Shown: one piece after another, positions 8,291-16,137 of the stretch
Layout of the letters: each line of letters starts with the position of its first letter
How positions within the stretch are numbered: position 1 is the first letter of the stretch
DNA from: Caldimonas manganoxidans ATCC BAA-369
GTDB lineage: Bacteria; Pseudomonadota; Gammaproteobacteria; Burkholderiales; Burkholderiaceae_C
Assembly (NCBI RefSeq): GCF_000381125.1
Contig: NZ_KB905938.1
Location: 1 to 64,000, forward strand
Direction of reading: 5' to 3'
Length of the DNA stretch: 64,000 nt
Made by a program: the position numbers and the translations under genes
The notes under the pieces: model-generated
What the model was told of the DNA's origin: nothing
Seen by the model: only the letters and a program-made list of their open reading frames with translations
The model's database searches: none

Positions 8291-9886
8291 TCACAGCGTA
8301 AGGGATCGGCCCTGCGCCGGCAAGGGGGTTGCCGCCGACGGTGCTTGCGTCATCGGCGCGTCGGTGAAGATGCGTGGGTCCATGGGGCGCAAGTCCTCGG
8401 CCACGGCGATGGGGGCGTCGCAGGCTGCGAGCACATCGCGTTGCAGGTCCAGGCCGGGGGCGATTTCGGTGAGGGTGAGGCCGGTTTCGCGCAGTTCGAA
8501 AACGGCCCGTTCGGTGATGTACAGGACCTCGCGGCCCAGGCTGCGCATGTAGAGGCCGTTGAAGCTGAGGTGGCCCACTCGAGGCACCAGCTTTTTCACC
8601 CGGCCTTCGCGCACGATGCGCAGTTGCCCACCGCCGGCTTGGGCCTGCAGTCCCTCGGCGGTGAGCGTGCCCATCAACACCACGCGACGGGCGCTTTGGC
8701 TGATGTTGATGAAGCCGCCCACCCCGGCGATGCGGCTGCCGAAGCGGCTGACGTTGACATTGCCTTGCGGGTCGAGTTCGGCCAGGCCCAGAAAGGCGAT
8801 GTCGATGCCTCCGCCATCGTAGAAGTCGAACATCGCGGCATGGTCGATGATGGCTTCGGGGTTGGCGCTGGCACCAAAGCTCAACAGCTGCGCGGGGGTG
8901 CCGCCGACCGGGCCGGCTTCCACCGTGAGGGTGAAGTCGCTGTGACCTTCCTCACGGGCGATGAGCCCCAGGCCGGCGGGCATGCCCACGCCCAGGTTGA
9001 CGACGGGCTTGTGCAGCTTTTTCAGCTCCAGAAAGGCACGCCGTTGCACGATCTTGCGCACGTCCAGCGGCAGGGGCTGGAAGGCTTGTTCGGGCTGGCG
9101 CACTTCGCCGGTATACGCGGGGTTGTAGGCCTCGCCGAAGGTCATCCAGTGATCGGCCGGGTCCTCGGTGATCACGACATAGTCCACCAGGATGCCAGGC
9201 ACGCGCACGAGGTTGGGGTTCATGCTGCCGGCGCGGGTCAGGCGCTTGACTTGGGCGATGACGATGCCACCGCTGTTGTGAGCGGCTTGCGCAATGGCCA
9301 GCAAGTCTTGGTGGAAGGGCTCGTGCTCGGTGGTGAGATTGCCATGCTCGTCGGCCGTGGTGGCGCGGATGAGGCCGCAGTGGATCGGAAAGCTGGGGTA
9401 GAACAGCTGCTCCTCGCCGTTGAGGTGGATCAGTTGCACGAGCTGCTCGGTGGTGCGCGGCGTCAGCCGCCCGCCGTCATGGCGTGGGTCGACGAAGGTG
9501 TGCAATCCGATGCGGGTGATCACACCCGGCTTGCCCCCGGCGATGGCGCGAAAGAGGTGGGCGATCACCCCTTGGGGCCAGTTGTAGGCCTCGATCTCAT
9601 TGCGCGCCACCAGCTCGCCCAGGCGCGGGGCCGAGATCCAATGCCCCCCGATCACGCGTTTGACCAGCCCGGCATGACCGAAGTGGTTGACCCCTCGCCG
9701 GGCACGATCGCCTTGGCCGGCGGCATACACCAGAGTCAGGTCGCGCGGCGCGGCTTCGGCCTCGAACCGGCGCTCGATGGCCGCGGTGATGGCCTCGGCA
9801 TGGCCCGCACCGACGAAGCCGGCCGTGGCGATGGTCCAGTGGTTTTGGATCAGGGCAGCGGCTTGGGCTGCGGTGATGACTTGCAT
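8291..9886 (-). CDS. Acyl-CoA:acetate/3-ketoacid CoA-transferase (propionate CoA-transferase type)
   Basis: A 531-residue single-chain family I CoA-transferase containing both the alpha-like (1-270) and beta-like (280-520) halves. The catalytic glutamate is probably Glu323 in TVEAGPVGG, preceded by the glycine motif LGVGMPAG (298-305). Such enzymes exchange CoA between short acyl groups such as acetate, propionate, acetoacetate or 3-hydroxybutyrate. The ATG at 9886 begins the conserved region; no strong ribosome-binding site is seen. Its position about 2 kb from the PHB depolymerase block makes a role in activating acetoacetate or 3-hydroxybutyrate plausible, but that is inference. Confidence 0.85.
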   Translation of the reverse strand: MQVITAAQAAALIQNHWTIATAGFVGAGHAEAITAAIERRFEAEAAPRDLTLVYAAGQGDRARRGVNHFGHAGLVKRVIGGHWISAPRLGELVARNEIEAYNWPQGVIAHLFRAIAGGKPGVITRIGLHTFVDPRHDGGRLTPRTTEQLVQLIHLNGEEQLFYPSFPIHCGLIRATTADEHGNLTTEHEPFHQDLLAIAQAAHNSGGIVIAQVKRLTRAGSMNPNLVRVPGILVDYVVITEDPADHWMTFGEAYNPAYTGEVRQPEQAFQPLPLDVRKIVQRRAFLELKKLHKPVVNLGVGMPAGLGLIAREEGHSDFTLTVEAGPVGGTPAQLLSFGASANPEAIIDHAAMFDFYDGGGIDIAFLGLAELDPQGNVNVSRFGSRIAGVGGFINISQSARRVVLMGTLTAEGLQAQAGGGQLRIVREGRVKKLVPRVGHLSFNGLYMRSLGREVLYITERAVFELRETGLTLTEIAPGLDLQRDVLAACDAPIAVAEDLRPMDPRIFTDAPMTQAPSAATPLPAQGRSLTL

Positions 9887-10076
9887 GGCGTGAGGGCTGG
9901 GGCAGGCTACAAAGCCTCCAAGTATCACGCCGAAGTGGAGCCGGCAGCCGCTGTCCGTTGGTGCCGAAGGCCGCGGCCTGCTGCCGCGGCATGGCGCTGT
10001 GCCGGCGTGAGGCACCGACCGGGGGGCGCTGCGCGTCCTCGCGTTTCGCAGCGGGGGCGGCGGATCGTCGCGGTGC

Positions 10077-10583
10077 TCAGTTCACCGTGAGCTGGATGCG
10101 CCGGGCGCTGCCAGGCTGGGCCTTGGGCAGCTCGATGCGCAGCACACCGTCACGATAGCGAGCTTGGGCTTGGTCGGCCTTCACGGGCACGGGCAGCGGC
10201 ACGGTGCGCTCGAAGCTGCCATAAGCGCATTGCAGCACGCGCCAGCGGCCGTCGCTGGACTCCTGCTCGAAGCGCTTCTCACCACGGACCACGAGCACAT
10301 CGTGATGCACTTCGATGTCGAAGTCCTTCTTGTCCATGCCTGGCACTTCCAGCCGCACGACCAGGCGGCGGTCGTCTTCGAAGACATCGCCGCCGATCAG
10401 CGCCCAGCCGTGCGAGGCATTGAAGCTGCTGTCGTCGATGCGGCTGCGGTCGGGCAGCTGGGCTTCGTCGCCGGCGCGAAACCGGGTGAGGGCGCCACGC
10501 GCAGACTCGCGCAGGCGCGCCCAACCTTCGGAAAGACTGTCCCACAGCGAGTCGAAGCCTTCACGGATGGTTTTCATCGTCAT
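10077..10583 (-). CDS. Small heat-shock protein, Hsp20 family (third of three)
   Basis: A 168-residue ATP-independent holdase. A helical N-terminal arm (1-65) precedes the alpha-crystallin domain (about 70-165), with VRLEVPGMDKKDFDIEV and a terminal DGVLRIELPKA strand motif. The ATG at 10583 has GGAGG six bases upstream; an in-frame ATG at 10610 is possible but less well supported. This copy has the longest N-terminal arm of the three. It lies 35 bp downstream of the second hsp20 gene and is probably transcribed from the heat-shock promoter upstream of the first. Confidence 0.9.
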   Translation of the reverse strand: MTMKTIREGFDSLWDSLSEGWARLRESARGALTRFRAGDEAQLPDRSRIDDSSFNASHGWALIGGDVFEDDRRLVVRLEVPGMDKKDFDIEVHHDVLVVRGEKRFEQESSDGRWRVLQCAYGSFERTVPLPVPVKADQAQARYRDGVLRIELPKAQPGSARRIQLTVN

Positions 10584-10618
10584 GTCGGGCCTCCATTCGA
10601 TGTTGGACATGCCGCAGT

Positions 10619-11020
10619 TCAGATCACCCGCACCTCGACGCGGCGTGGCTGGGCATGCTCGGCTTTGGGGATACGCACCCGCAGCACCCCGTGCGTGAGT
10701 TCGGCGCTGACCTTGTCGGGGTCGAGCTCCTTGCTCAGCGTGAAGGTGCGACGGAAGCGCGACAGCTGCACCTCGGCATGGCTGGGCGTCATCTCCTGCG
10801 GCACGGCCAGCTGCATCTCGCCTTCGAGGCTGAGCGTGTCGCCTTCGACTCGCAGGTTCAGGCGTTCCTTGGGCACGCCGGGCAAGTCGGCGTACAGCGT
10901 GATGCCGGTGCTGTCCTCGATCACGTCCACCGGCGGCACGAGCGCCGGTTCATTGCGTTCACTGGCGGGATGGCGCACAGCGGCTTGGCCAGTTGGGGTC
11001 ACGGCAGTGGTCGTGTTCAT
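10619..11020 (-). CDS. Small heat-shock protein, Hsp20 family (second of three)
   Basis: A 133-residue alpha-crystallin-domain chaperone. The crystallin domain spans about residues 30-130 (ITLYADLPGVPKERLNLRV ... HGVLRVRIPKA). The start at 11020 has AAGGAG seven bases upstream. An alternative ATG at 11041 overlaps the upstream hsp20 stop codon as ATGA and would allow translational coupling; it adds seven residues. This is the middle member of a three-gene cluster. Confidence 0.9.
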   Translation of the reverse strand: MNTTTAVTPTGQAAVRHPASERNEPALVPPVDVIEDSTGITLYADLPGVPKERLNLRVEGDTLSLEGEMQLAVPQEMTPSHAEVQLSRFRRTFTLSKELDPDKVSAELTHGVLRVRIPKAEHAQPRRVEVRVI

Positions 11021-11037
11021 GGCTTCACTCCTTGTGT

Positions 11038-11475
11038 TCATTGAACCTCGATGCGCCGCGGTTGGGCATTGGCTTTGCGCGGGATGCTGACTTGCAGCAC
11101 GCCATCGCGGTAGCTGGCCGTCACGCCGGCCGGGTCGATGTCGTCGGGCAGGCTGATGACGCGGCGGAAGCGCCCGTCGAAGCGCTCATGGATGTGCAGC
11201 GTTTGCTTCTCGTCGCTGGCCTGGGCCACAGGCGCGCGCTCACCGGCCAGCGTCAGCACGCCGCGGTCCAGATTGACCTCGATGCGGGCCGGATCCAAGC
11301 CGGGCGCAAAAGCGTAGACCTCCACCGAGGTCGGCGTGCTGCCGATGTTGAGCGCAGGATAGCCCCCACGGCCGAAGCCGCGAATGCTGGGCGACAGATC
11401 GAAGACCTGCTGCATCTCGCGCTGCAGGCGATCCAATTCGGCGAACAGGTCGCGTGAAAAGAGCGAGCGATACAT
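11038..11475 (-). CDS. Small heat-shock protein, Hsp20 family (first of three)
   Basis: A 145-residue small heat-shock protein with the N-terminal signature of bacterial class A Hsp20 (MYRSLFSRDLFAELDRLQREM). The crystallin domain (about 45-140) ends in DGVLQVSIPRKA. The start is supported by GGAGG seven bases upstream. It is the promoter-proximal gene of the three-gene hsp20 cluster. A sigma-32-type promoter lies about 70 bases upstream of the start codon, leaving a 5' leader of about 40 bases. Confidence 0.92.
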   Translation of the reverse strand: MYRSLFSRDLFAELDRLQREMQQVFDLSPSIRGFGRGGYPALNIGSTPTSVEVYAFAPGLDPARIEVNLDRGVLTLAGERAPVAQASDEKQTLHIHERFDGRFRRVISLPDDIDPAGVTASYRDGVLQVSIPRKANAQPRRIEVQ

Positions 11476-11521
11476 GGTGTGTCCTCCGTCGATTTCGATG
11501 GGTCTCGAAACCCTGAGCCCG

Positions 11522-11550
11522 ATATAGGGGGTGCGCGGGCCGGTTTCAAG
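11522..11550 (-). promoter_or_regulatory. Sigma-32-type heat-shock promoter for the hsp20 cluster
   Basis: On the minus strand, CTTGAAA (11550-11544) is followed after 13 bases by CCCCTATAT (11530-11522). This fits the RpoH consensus (CTTGAAA, 11-16 bases, CCCCAT-T) almost exactly. Transcription would begin near 11515. It faces the first hsp20 gene. Confidence 0.85.
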
Positions 11551-11701
11551 ACCTCTGTCTTGAGCTTGGTCAGATGTCCGTCAATCAGGCAGGTCTGAGC
11601 GGCCTGGTGTCTGGACGGTGGTCACATGGGCGCGCCGCTGGGCGGCGCATCGGTCACGTCCGCTGTCACGTCTGCCGCGCCCGGGCGTGCGCGGCCGGTC
11701 C

Positions 11702-11718
11702 TTGGCATCGTGCTTGCA
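11702..11718 (+). promoter_or_regulatory. Sigma-54-type promoter of the first binding-protein gene
   Basis: TTGGCATCGTGCTTGCA matches the RpoN -24/-12 consensus (TTGGCAC-N5-TTGCW), with the invariant GG (11704-11705) and GC (11716-11717) separated by ten bases. The predicted transcription start is near 11729, 56 bases before the ATG at 11785. Confidence 0.75.
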
Positions 11719-11784
11719 TCGGAGCGACTCCACATCGGTCCGCCGGCGTTGCGCCTTGGCGGGCATCACACTGAGGAGACGGTC

Positions 11785-12993
11785 ATGACATCGGTGCTGA
11801 AGCGTCGTGGGGTGTTGAGCTTGGCTGCGGCGGCGTGGGCATTGCCGTCGCTGCGAGCGCATGCGGCGCGCGCCCCGATCCGCTTGGCGCACATCCACAG
11901 CCGCAGCGGCCCTTTGCAGTCCTACGGGCAGCAGACGTCCATCGGCTTGGCCATGGGGCTGGAATACGCCACCGGCGGCAGCCTGCAGGTGGCCGGTCGT
12001 CCGCTGGTGCTCACGGAAGCCGATGACGAGGGGCGGCCCGAACGCGGACAGGCCCTGCTGGAGCAGGCCTATGCCGATGGCGCGGATCTGGCCATCGGCC
12101 CGACCTCTTCGGCGGTGGCCTTGGCCTTGTTGCCGGTGGCCCAGGCGCAGCGCAAGTTGTTGCTCGTCGAGCCCGCAGTGGCCGACATCATCACTGGTGA
12201 GCGCTGGAACCGCTACATCTTCCGCACTGCGCGCAACAGCAGTCAGGATGCCATCGCCAATGCGATCGTGCTGGATCACGAGGGGCTGCACCTGGCCACG
12301 TTGGCCCAGGACTCGCCTTTCGGTCGCAGCGGCGTGGCCGCATTCCGGGCGGCCTTGCGCAAAGCCGAGATCGTTCACGAAGAGTATGTCGACACCGGCC
12401 GTGTGCCCGACGTCGGCGCGATCGCGCAACGCCTGATCGAGCGCCTCAGAGGACGCACCGGGCGCAAGGTGGTGTGGATCCTTTGGGCCGGCGACGACCC
12501 TCCGTTTGCACTGGCCGATCACTTCAAGCGCCATGGCATCGAGCTCGCCACCGTGGGCAACACGCTGGGGGCGATGGTGCAATTCAATCGAATGCCCGGC
12601 ATGCAGGGCGCGGCGTATTACTACTACGCGTTTTCGCGCAACACCGTCAACCTGTGGTTGGTCACTCAGCACTTTCTGCGTTACGGAAGCCCCCCCGACA
12701 TGTTCACGGCCGGGGGCTTTGCCGCAGCGATGGCCATCGTCAGCGCATTGCGCGCCACGCAAGGCGATACCGACCCCGAGCGTCTGGTGGCTGCGATGGA
12801 GGGCTTGCGCTTCGAAACCCCAAAGGGTTGGATGCAGTTCCGCGCCGAGGACCACCAGGCCTTGCAAAGCATGTACCACTTTCGCGTCTCGTCTGGGGCT
12901 TTTCCTGGCAGCATTCCCGACCTCAAACTCGTGCGTGAAATCCCGCCCGCCGAGATAGACCTGCCCATCCGCAATCGCCGCAAGACCGGCTGA
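11785..12993 (+). CDS. Periplasmic substrate-binding protein, branched-chain amino acid (HAAT) type, paralogue 1
   Basis: A 402-residue exported protein. The N-terminal signal peptide (residues 1 to about 28, with RR and a hydrophobic core ending AHA) leads into a Periplasmic_Binding_6-type fold starting IRLAHIHSRSGPLQSYG. It is clearly paralogous to the protein at 14814-16016 over its whole length, sharing GLEYATGG, VGPTSS/IGPTSS, LLVEPAVAD and TAGGFAAAMAIV. The start has GAGGAG six bases upstream. A good sigma-54-type promoter precedes it, and the sigma-54 activator follows 60 bp downstream. The ligand is unknown; the context suggests a PHB-derived hydroxyacid rather than an amino acid (inference). 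Confidence 0.88.
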   Translation: MTSVLKRRGVLSLAAAAWALPSLRAHAARAPIRLAHIHSRSGPLQSYGQQTSIGLAMGLEYATGGSLQVAGRPLVLTEADDEGRPERGQALLEQAYADGADLAIGPTSSAVALALLPVAQAQRKLLLVEPAVADIITGERWNRYIFRTARNSSQDAIANAIVLDHEGLHLATLAQDSPFGRSGVAAFRAALRKAEIVHEEYVDTGRVPDVGAIAQRLIERLRGRTGRKVVWILWAGDDPPFALADHFKRHGIELATVGNTLGAMVQFNRMPGMQGAAYYYYAFSRNTVNLWLVTQHFLRYGSPPDMFTAGGFAAAMAIVSALRATQGDTDPERLVAAMEGLRFETPKGWMQFRAEDHQALQSMYHFRVSSGAFPGSIPDLKLVREIPPAEIDLPIRNRRKTG

Positions 12994-13040
12994 GTGGGCA
13001 GCCCGGGCTAACCCCGGCCGCAAACCACGCGGTCAGGCGT

Positions 13041-13046
13041 TAGCAT
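13041..13046 (+). promoter_or_regulatory. -10-like element directly before the sigma-54 activator gene
   Basis: TAGCAT lies seven bases before the ATG at 13054 and no ribosome-binding site is present. Initiation six to eight bases after a -10 element would coincide with the start codon, suggesting a leaderless transcript. Confidence 0.4.
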
Positions 13047-13053
13047 GCGCGCG

Positions 13054-14568
13054 ATGTCCCAGATCCGAGCTCTCGATCCCCTGGATGCGGCCAGCGACTT
13101 GCCGCGCGATGCCCGCAGTGTGCTGGAGTTGGCCGCACGTTCGATGTTCCAGCTCTTTGCCGACACGGCCGAGGGCATGATGGTCGTGGACCGTAGTGGC
13201 CGGGTGGTGTGGATCAGCGAGGGCTACAAGCAATTCCTGCCGGCCCTGGGGCTGAAAGACGAGGCCGATTTCGTCGGGCATCGGGTCGAGGAGGTGGTGC
13301 CCAACACCCTGATGCACGAGGTCATCGCCACCGGCCGGCCCATCCTCGTGGACCTGCTGACCAACAAGGCGGGCACCTTTCTCGTCAGCCGCATCCCGCT
13401 GCGTGACGAGGCCGGCGAAGTGATCGGAGCGCTCGGTTTGGTGTTGATGGCCCATCCCGAGAGCACGATGCAGCCGCTGATGAAGAAATTCGCGATGCTG
13501 CAGCGCGAGCTCGACGATGCGCGCAAGCAGCTGGCCGAACAACGCCGGCCCAAATACACCTTTGCCAGCTTCATCGGCTCCAGTCCGCAGGCCATGGAGG
13601 TCAAGCGCCAGGCGCGCCGGGTGGCGGGCACCGACAGCACGGTGCTGCTGCTGGGCGAAACCGGCACCGGCAAAGAGCTGTTGGCCCACGCGATCCATGC
13701 CGCTTCCTCCCGCGCGCGGCGCCCCTTCATCGGCGTGAACATCGCGGCGGTGCCCGAAACCTTGCTGGAGGCCGAGTTCTTCGGCGTGGCCCCCGGCGCC
13801 TACACCGGCGCCGACCGCAAGGGGCGTGACGGCAAGTTCAAGCTCGCCGATGGTGGCACGCTCTTTCTCGACGAGATCGGCGACATGCCGGCGCCGCTGC
13901 AGGCCAAGCTCTTGCGCGCTTTGCAAGAGCAGGAGATCGAGCCGCTGGGCTCCAACCAGGTCATCAAGATCGATGTCCGCGTGATCGCCGCCACCAGCCG
14001 TGACCTGCCGGCGCTCGTGGCCCAGGGGCGGTTCCGCGAAGATCTCTATTACCGGCTCAACGTGGTGCCCATCCGCATCCCGGCCCTGCGTGAGCGCCTC
14101 AGCGACCTGGAGGCCTTGGTCGAAGCTTTGGAAGAGGACATTGCCCGGCGCAGCGGCATGCCCCATCGCGAGGTGACGCCCGAGGCCCTGGAGGTGCTGC
14201 GCCGCCACCCCTGGCGCGGCAACATTCGCGAACTGCGCAATGTGCTGGAGCAAGTGAGCTTGCTGACCGACGATCTGCGCCTCGATGCCCACCATTTCGC
14301 GCGGGTGCTTTCGCCCGGGGAGGCGCAGGCCGCCGCACCTGTGGCAGCAGCGGCCGACGAGGCCCGCACCGCCGGCCCGCAGCCACCGCAGGCCCCCCAC
14401 GTGCGCCCGCTGGCCGAGGCCGTGGCCGAGCTCGAGCGCCGCGCCATCGCCGAGGCCTTGCGCATCACCGGCGGCAACAAGCTGGCCGCCGCCCGCTTGC
14501 TGCGCATTTCGCGGGCCACCCTCTATGAAAAACTGGCCGCCTGGCCGGAGTTGCGCCAGCTGTCTTGA
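13054..14568 (+). CDS. Sigma-54-dependent transcriptional activator (PAS, AAA+, Fis-type HTH)
   Basis: A 504-residue enhancer-binding protein. It has an N-terminal PAS-like sensor (about 28-135), a short coiled linker (about 140-168) and a sigma-54 AAA+ domain. The AAA+ part contains Walker A GETGTGKE (201-208), the sigma-54 contact loop GAYTGA (248-253, the Tyr variant of GAFTGA) and Walker [12 protein letters not shown] (267-277). A Fis-type helix-turn-helix follows (about 455-500, [20 protein letters not shown]). The ATG at 13054 is preferred over one at 13045 because TAGCAT lies seven bases before it. It sits between two paralogous binding-protein genes, each with a sigma-54-type promoter. 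Perfect palindromes directly downstream are probable binding sites for it. Confidence 0.9.
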   Translation: MSQIRALDPLDAASDLPRDARSVLELAARSMFQLFADTAEGMMVVDRSGRVVWISEGYKQFLPALGLKDEADFVGHRVEEVVPNTLMHEVIATGRPILVDLLTNKAGTFLVSRIPLRDEAGEVIGALGLVLMAHPESTMQPLMKKFAMLQRELDDARKQLAEQRRPKYTFASFIGSSPQAMEVKRQARRVAGTDSTVLLLGETGTGKELLAHAIHAASSRARRPFIGVNIAAVPETLLEAEFFGVAPGAYTGADRKGRDGKFKLADGGTLFLDEIGDMPAPLQAKLLRALQEQEIEPLGSNQVIKIDVRVIAATSRDLPALVAQGRFREDLYYRLNVVPIRIPALRERLSDLEALVEALEEDIARRSGMPHREVTPEALEVLRRHPWRGNIRELRNVLEQVSLLTDDLRLDAHHFARVLSPGEAQAAAPVAAAADEARTAGPQPPQAPHVRPLAEAVAELERRAIAEALRITGGNKLAAARLLRISRATLYEKLAAWPELRQLS

Positions 14569-14571
14569 GTT

Positions 14572-14630
14572 CAGACACTGTCTGAAATCCAGACAATTGC
14601 GGCCGCGATGAGCTGTCCGACTTTCGGACA
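14572..14630. promoter_or_regulatory. Operator cluster: palindromes of the form TGTCYG-N5-CRGACA
   Basis: Three inverted repeats lie immediately after the activator gene. CAGACA-C-TGTCTG spans 14572-14584. TGTCTG-AAATC-CAGACA (14579-14595) overlaps it. TGTCCG-ACTTT-CGGACA spans 14614-14630. Both 17-bp palindromes are perfect and their centres are 35 bp apart. They lie about 121 and 156 bases upstream of the predicted sigma-54 start, the usual position of enhancer sites. Confidence 0.75.
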
Positions 14631-14715
14631 ATCGCTCGAGACCCCATCCTCGGGTAAACCCTAAAATCGATCCCGAATTCCAAGGACGACAAGGGTCTGG
14701 CGGCCGTTGTTCGGC

Positions 14716-14732
14716 TCGGCATGCACCTTGCA
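14716..14732 (+). promoter_or_regulatory. Sigma-54-type promoter of the binding protein / PHB depolymerase / transporter block
   Basis: TCGGCATGCACCTTGCA keeps the invariant GG (14718-14719) and GC (14730-14731) ten bases apart, with a good TTGCA -12 box. The predicted transcription start is near 14743, 71 bases before the ATG at 14814. The palindromic operator cluster lies upstream at enhancer distance. Confidence 0.7.
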
Positions 14733-14813
14733 GAGTCGGGGTGTCCGGCCCGAATTCTGCGGGACGGTGACTCGGTGGTGGAGGGATCCGCCACGACAAC
14801 CACAGGAGACACC

Positions 14814-16016
14814 ATGACTGCGCATCCCATCCGTCGCGCCTTCCTGGCCCTGGCCGTCACGGCGCTGGCTGCCTCCGGCACCGGCTTGGCTCAGGCCCAA
14901 GGCAAGGACATTCGCATCGCCCACGTCTACAGCAAAACCGGCCCGCTGGAGGCCTATGGCAAGCAGACCCAGACCGGTCTGATGCTGGGGCTGGAATATG
15001 CCACTGGCGGCACCATGCAAGTGGCCGGCCGCAAGATCGTGGTGATCGAGAAAGACGACCAGGGCAAGCCTGACGTGGGCAAATCGCTGTTGGCGGCGGC
15101 CTATGCCGACGACAAGGTCGACTTGGCCGTGGGGCCCACGTCCTCCGGCGTGGCCTTGGCCATGCTGCCGGTGGCCGAGGAGTACAAGAAGATCCTGCTG
15201 GTCGAGCCGGCCGTGGCCGACTCCATCACCGGCGAGAAGTGGAACAAATACATCTTCCGCACCGGTCGCAACAGCTCGCAAGACGCCATCTCCAACGCCG
15301 TGGCGCTGGACAAGGAAGGCACCGTGATTGCCACCTTGGCGCAGGACTACGCCTTCGGTCGCGATGGTGTGGCGGCCTTCAAGGCGGCGCTCAAGAAGGC
15401 CAAGCTGGTGCATGAAGAGTATTTGCCCACCAACACCACCGACTTCACCGCCGGGGCGCAGCGGCTCATCGACAAGCTCAAAGACCAGCCCGGTCGCAAA
15501 GTGATCTTCATCATCTGGGCCGGCGCGGGCAATCCCTTCAAGATCGCCGATCTGGATCTCAAGCGCTACGGCATCGAGATCGCCACCGGCGGCAACATCC
15601 TGCCGGCGATGGCCGCGTACAAGCAGTTTCCGGGCATGGAGGGCGCCACCTACTACTACTTCGGCATCCCGAAAAACCCGGTCAATGAGTGGCTGGTGGC
15701 CAACCACTACAGCAAATTCAAGAGCCCGCCCGACTTCTTCACGGCCGGGGGCTTCGCCGCTGCCATGGCCATCGTCACCGCGTTGAAGAAAACCAATGGC
15801 GACACCAACACCAACAAGCTGATCGCCACGATGGAAGGCATGAGCTTCGAGACGCCCAAAGGGACGATGACCTTCCGCAAGGAAGATCACCAGGCCATGC
15901 AGAGCATGTACCACTTCCGCATCAAGGACGATCCGGCCTTCGCCTGGGGGGTGCCGGAGCTGGTGCGCGAAATCAAGCCCGAAGAAATGCAAGTGCCCAT
16001 CCGCAACAAACGCTGA
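14814..16016 (+). CDS. Periplasmic substrate-binding protein, branched-chain amino acid (HAAT) type, paralogue 2
   Basis: A 400-residue exported receptor of the LivJ/LivK superfamily. The signal peptide ends near residue 27 (ALAASGTGLAQAQ), and the mature part begins KDIRIAHVYSKTGPLEAYG. The start has AGGAGA before the ATG. It precedes the PHB depolymerase and LivGFHM genes on the same strand and is driven by a sigma-54-type promoter. It is therefore the obvious receptor for that transporter. It resembles the protein at 11785-12993 over its full length. The ligand cannot be read from sequence; 3-hydroxybutyrate or its oligomers are suggested by the neighbouring depolymerase. Confidence 0.9.
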   Translation: MTAHPIRRAFLALAVTALAASGTGLAQAQGKDIRIAHVYSKTGPLEAYGKQTQTGLMLGLEYATGGTMQVAGRKIVVIEKDDQGKPDVGKSLLAAAYADDKVDLAVGPTSSGVALAMLPVAEEYKKILLVEPAVADSITGEKWNKYIFRTGRNSSQDAISNAVALDKEGTVIATLAQDYAFGRDGVAAFKAALKKAKLVHEEYLPTNTTDFTAGAQRLIDKLKDQPGRKVIFIIWAGAGNPFKIADLDLKRYGIEIATGGNILPAMAAYKQFPGMEGATYYYFGIPKNPVNEWLVANHYSKFKSPPDFFTAGGFAAAMAIVTALKKTNGDTNTNKLIATMEGMSFETPKGTMTFRKEDHQAMQSMYHFRIKDDPAFAWGVPELVREIKPEEMQVPIRNKR

Positions 16017-16025
16017 CCCCAGCGT

Positions 16026-16050
16026 GGGCCGCGGCCTGCCGTCGCGGCCC
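16026..16050 (+). other. Strong GC hairpin between binding-protein and depolymerase genes
   Basis: GGGCCGCG (16026-16033) and CGCGGCCC (16043-16050) form a perfect 8-bp stem with a 9-base loop, 10 bp after the binding-protein stop codon. No U-run follows. It may therefore stabilise the 3' end of the abundant receptor mRNA or attenuate read-through rather than act as a full terminator. Confidence 0.5.
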
Positions 16051-16137
16051 TTGCATGCACATTCTTTGCATCGTTTCACAACAACCGCGCATCGGCGGGC
16101 GGGGGCGCTCATCCCCGAGACGACGAGGAGACAAACG

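Larger units (their letters stand above)
11476..11784. other. 309-bp divergent intergenic region, hsp20 cluster / binding-protein gene
   Basis: This region holds the sigma-32-type promoter reading left (11522-11550) and a sigma-54-type promoter reading right (11702-11718). Between them lie TGTCCG (11575-11580) and TGTCTG (11608-11613). These resemble half-sites of the palindromes upstream of the paralogous binding-protein gene. I saw no further gene here. Confidence 0.6.

Noticed and set aside
11476-11515. RNA thermometer (ROSE or fourU) in the hsp20 leader
   Set aside because: The leader is only about 40 bases. Apart from a small GGGT/ACCC hairpin, I saw no convincing pairing of the AGGAGG-type site with a U-rich strand.
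14662-14667. TAAAAT as a sigma-70 promoter for the second receptor gene
   Set aside because: No acceptable -35 hexamer lies 16-18 bases upstream, and a better sigma-54-type element lies between it and the gene.
16026-16050. Full intrinsic terminator separating the receptor gene from the depolymerase gene
   Set aside because: The stem is strong but lacks a T-tract, so it is reported only as a hairpin. Co-transcription remains possible.
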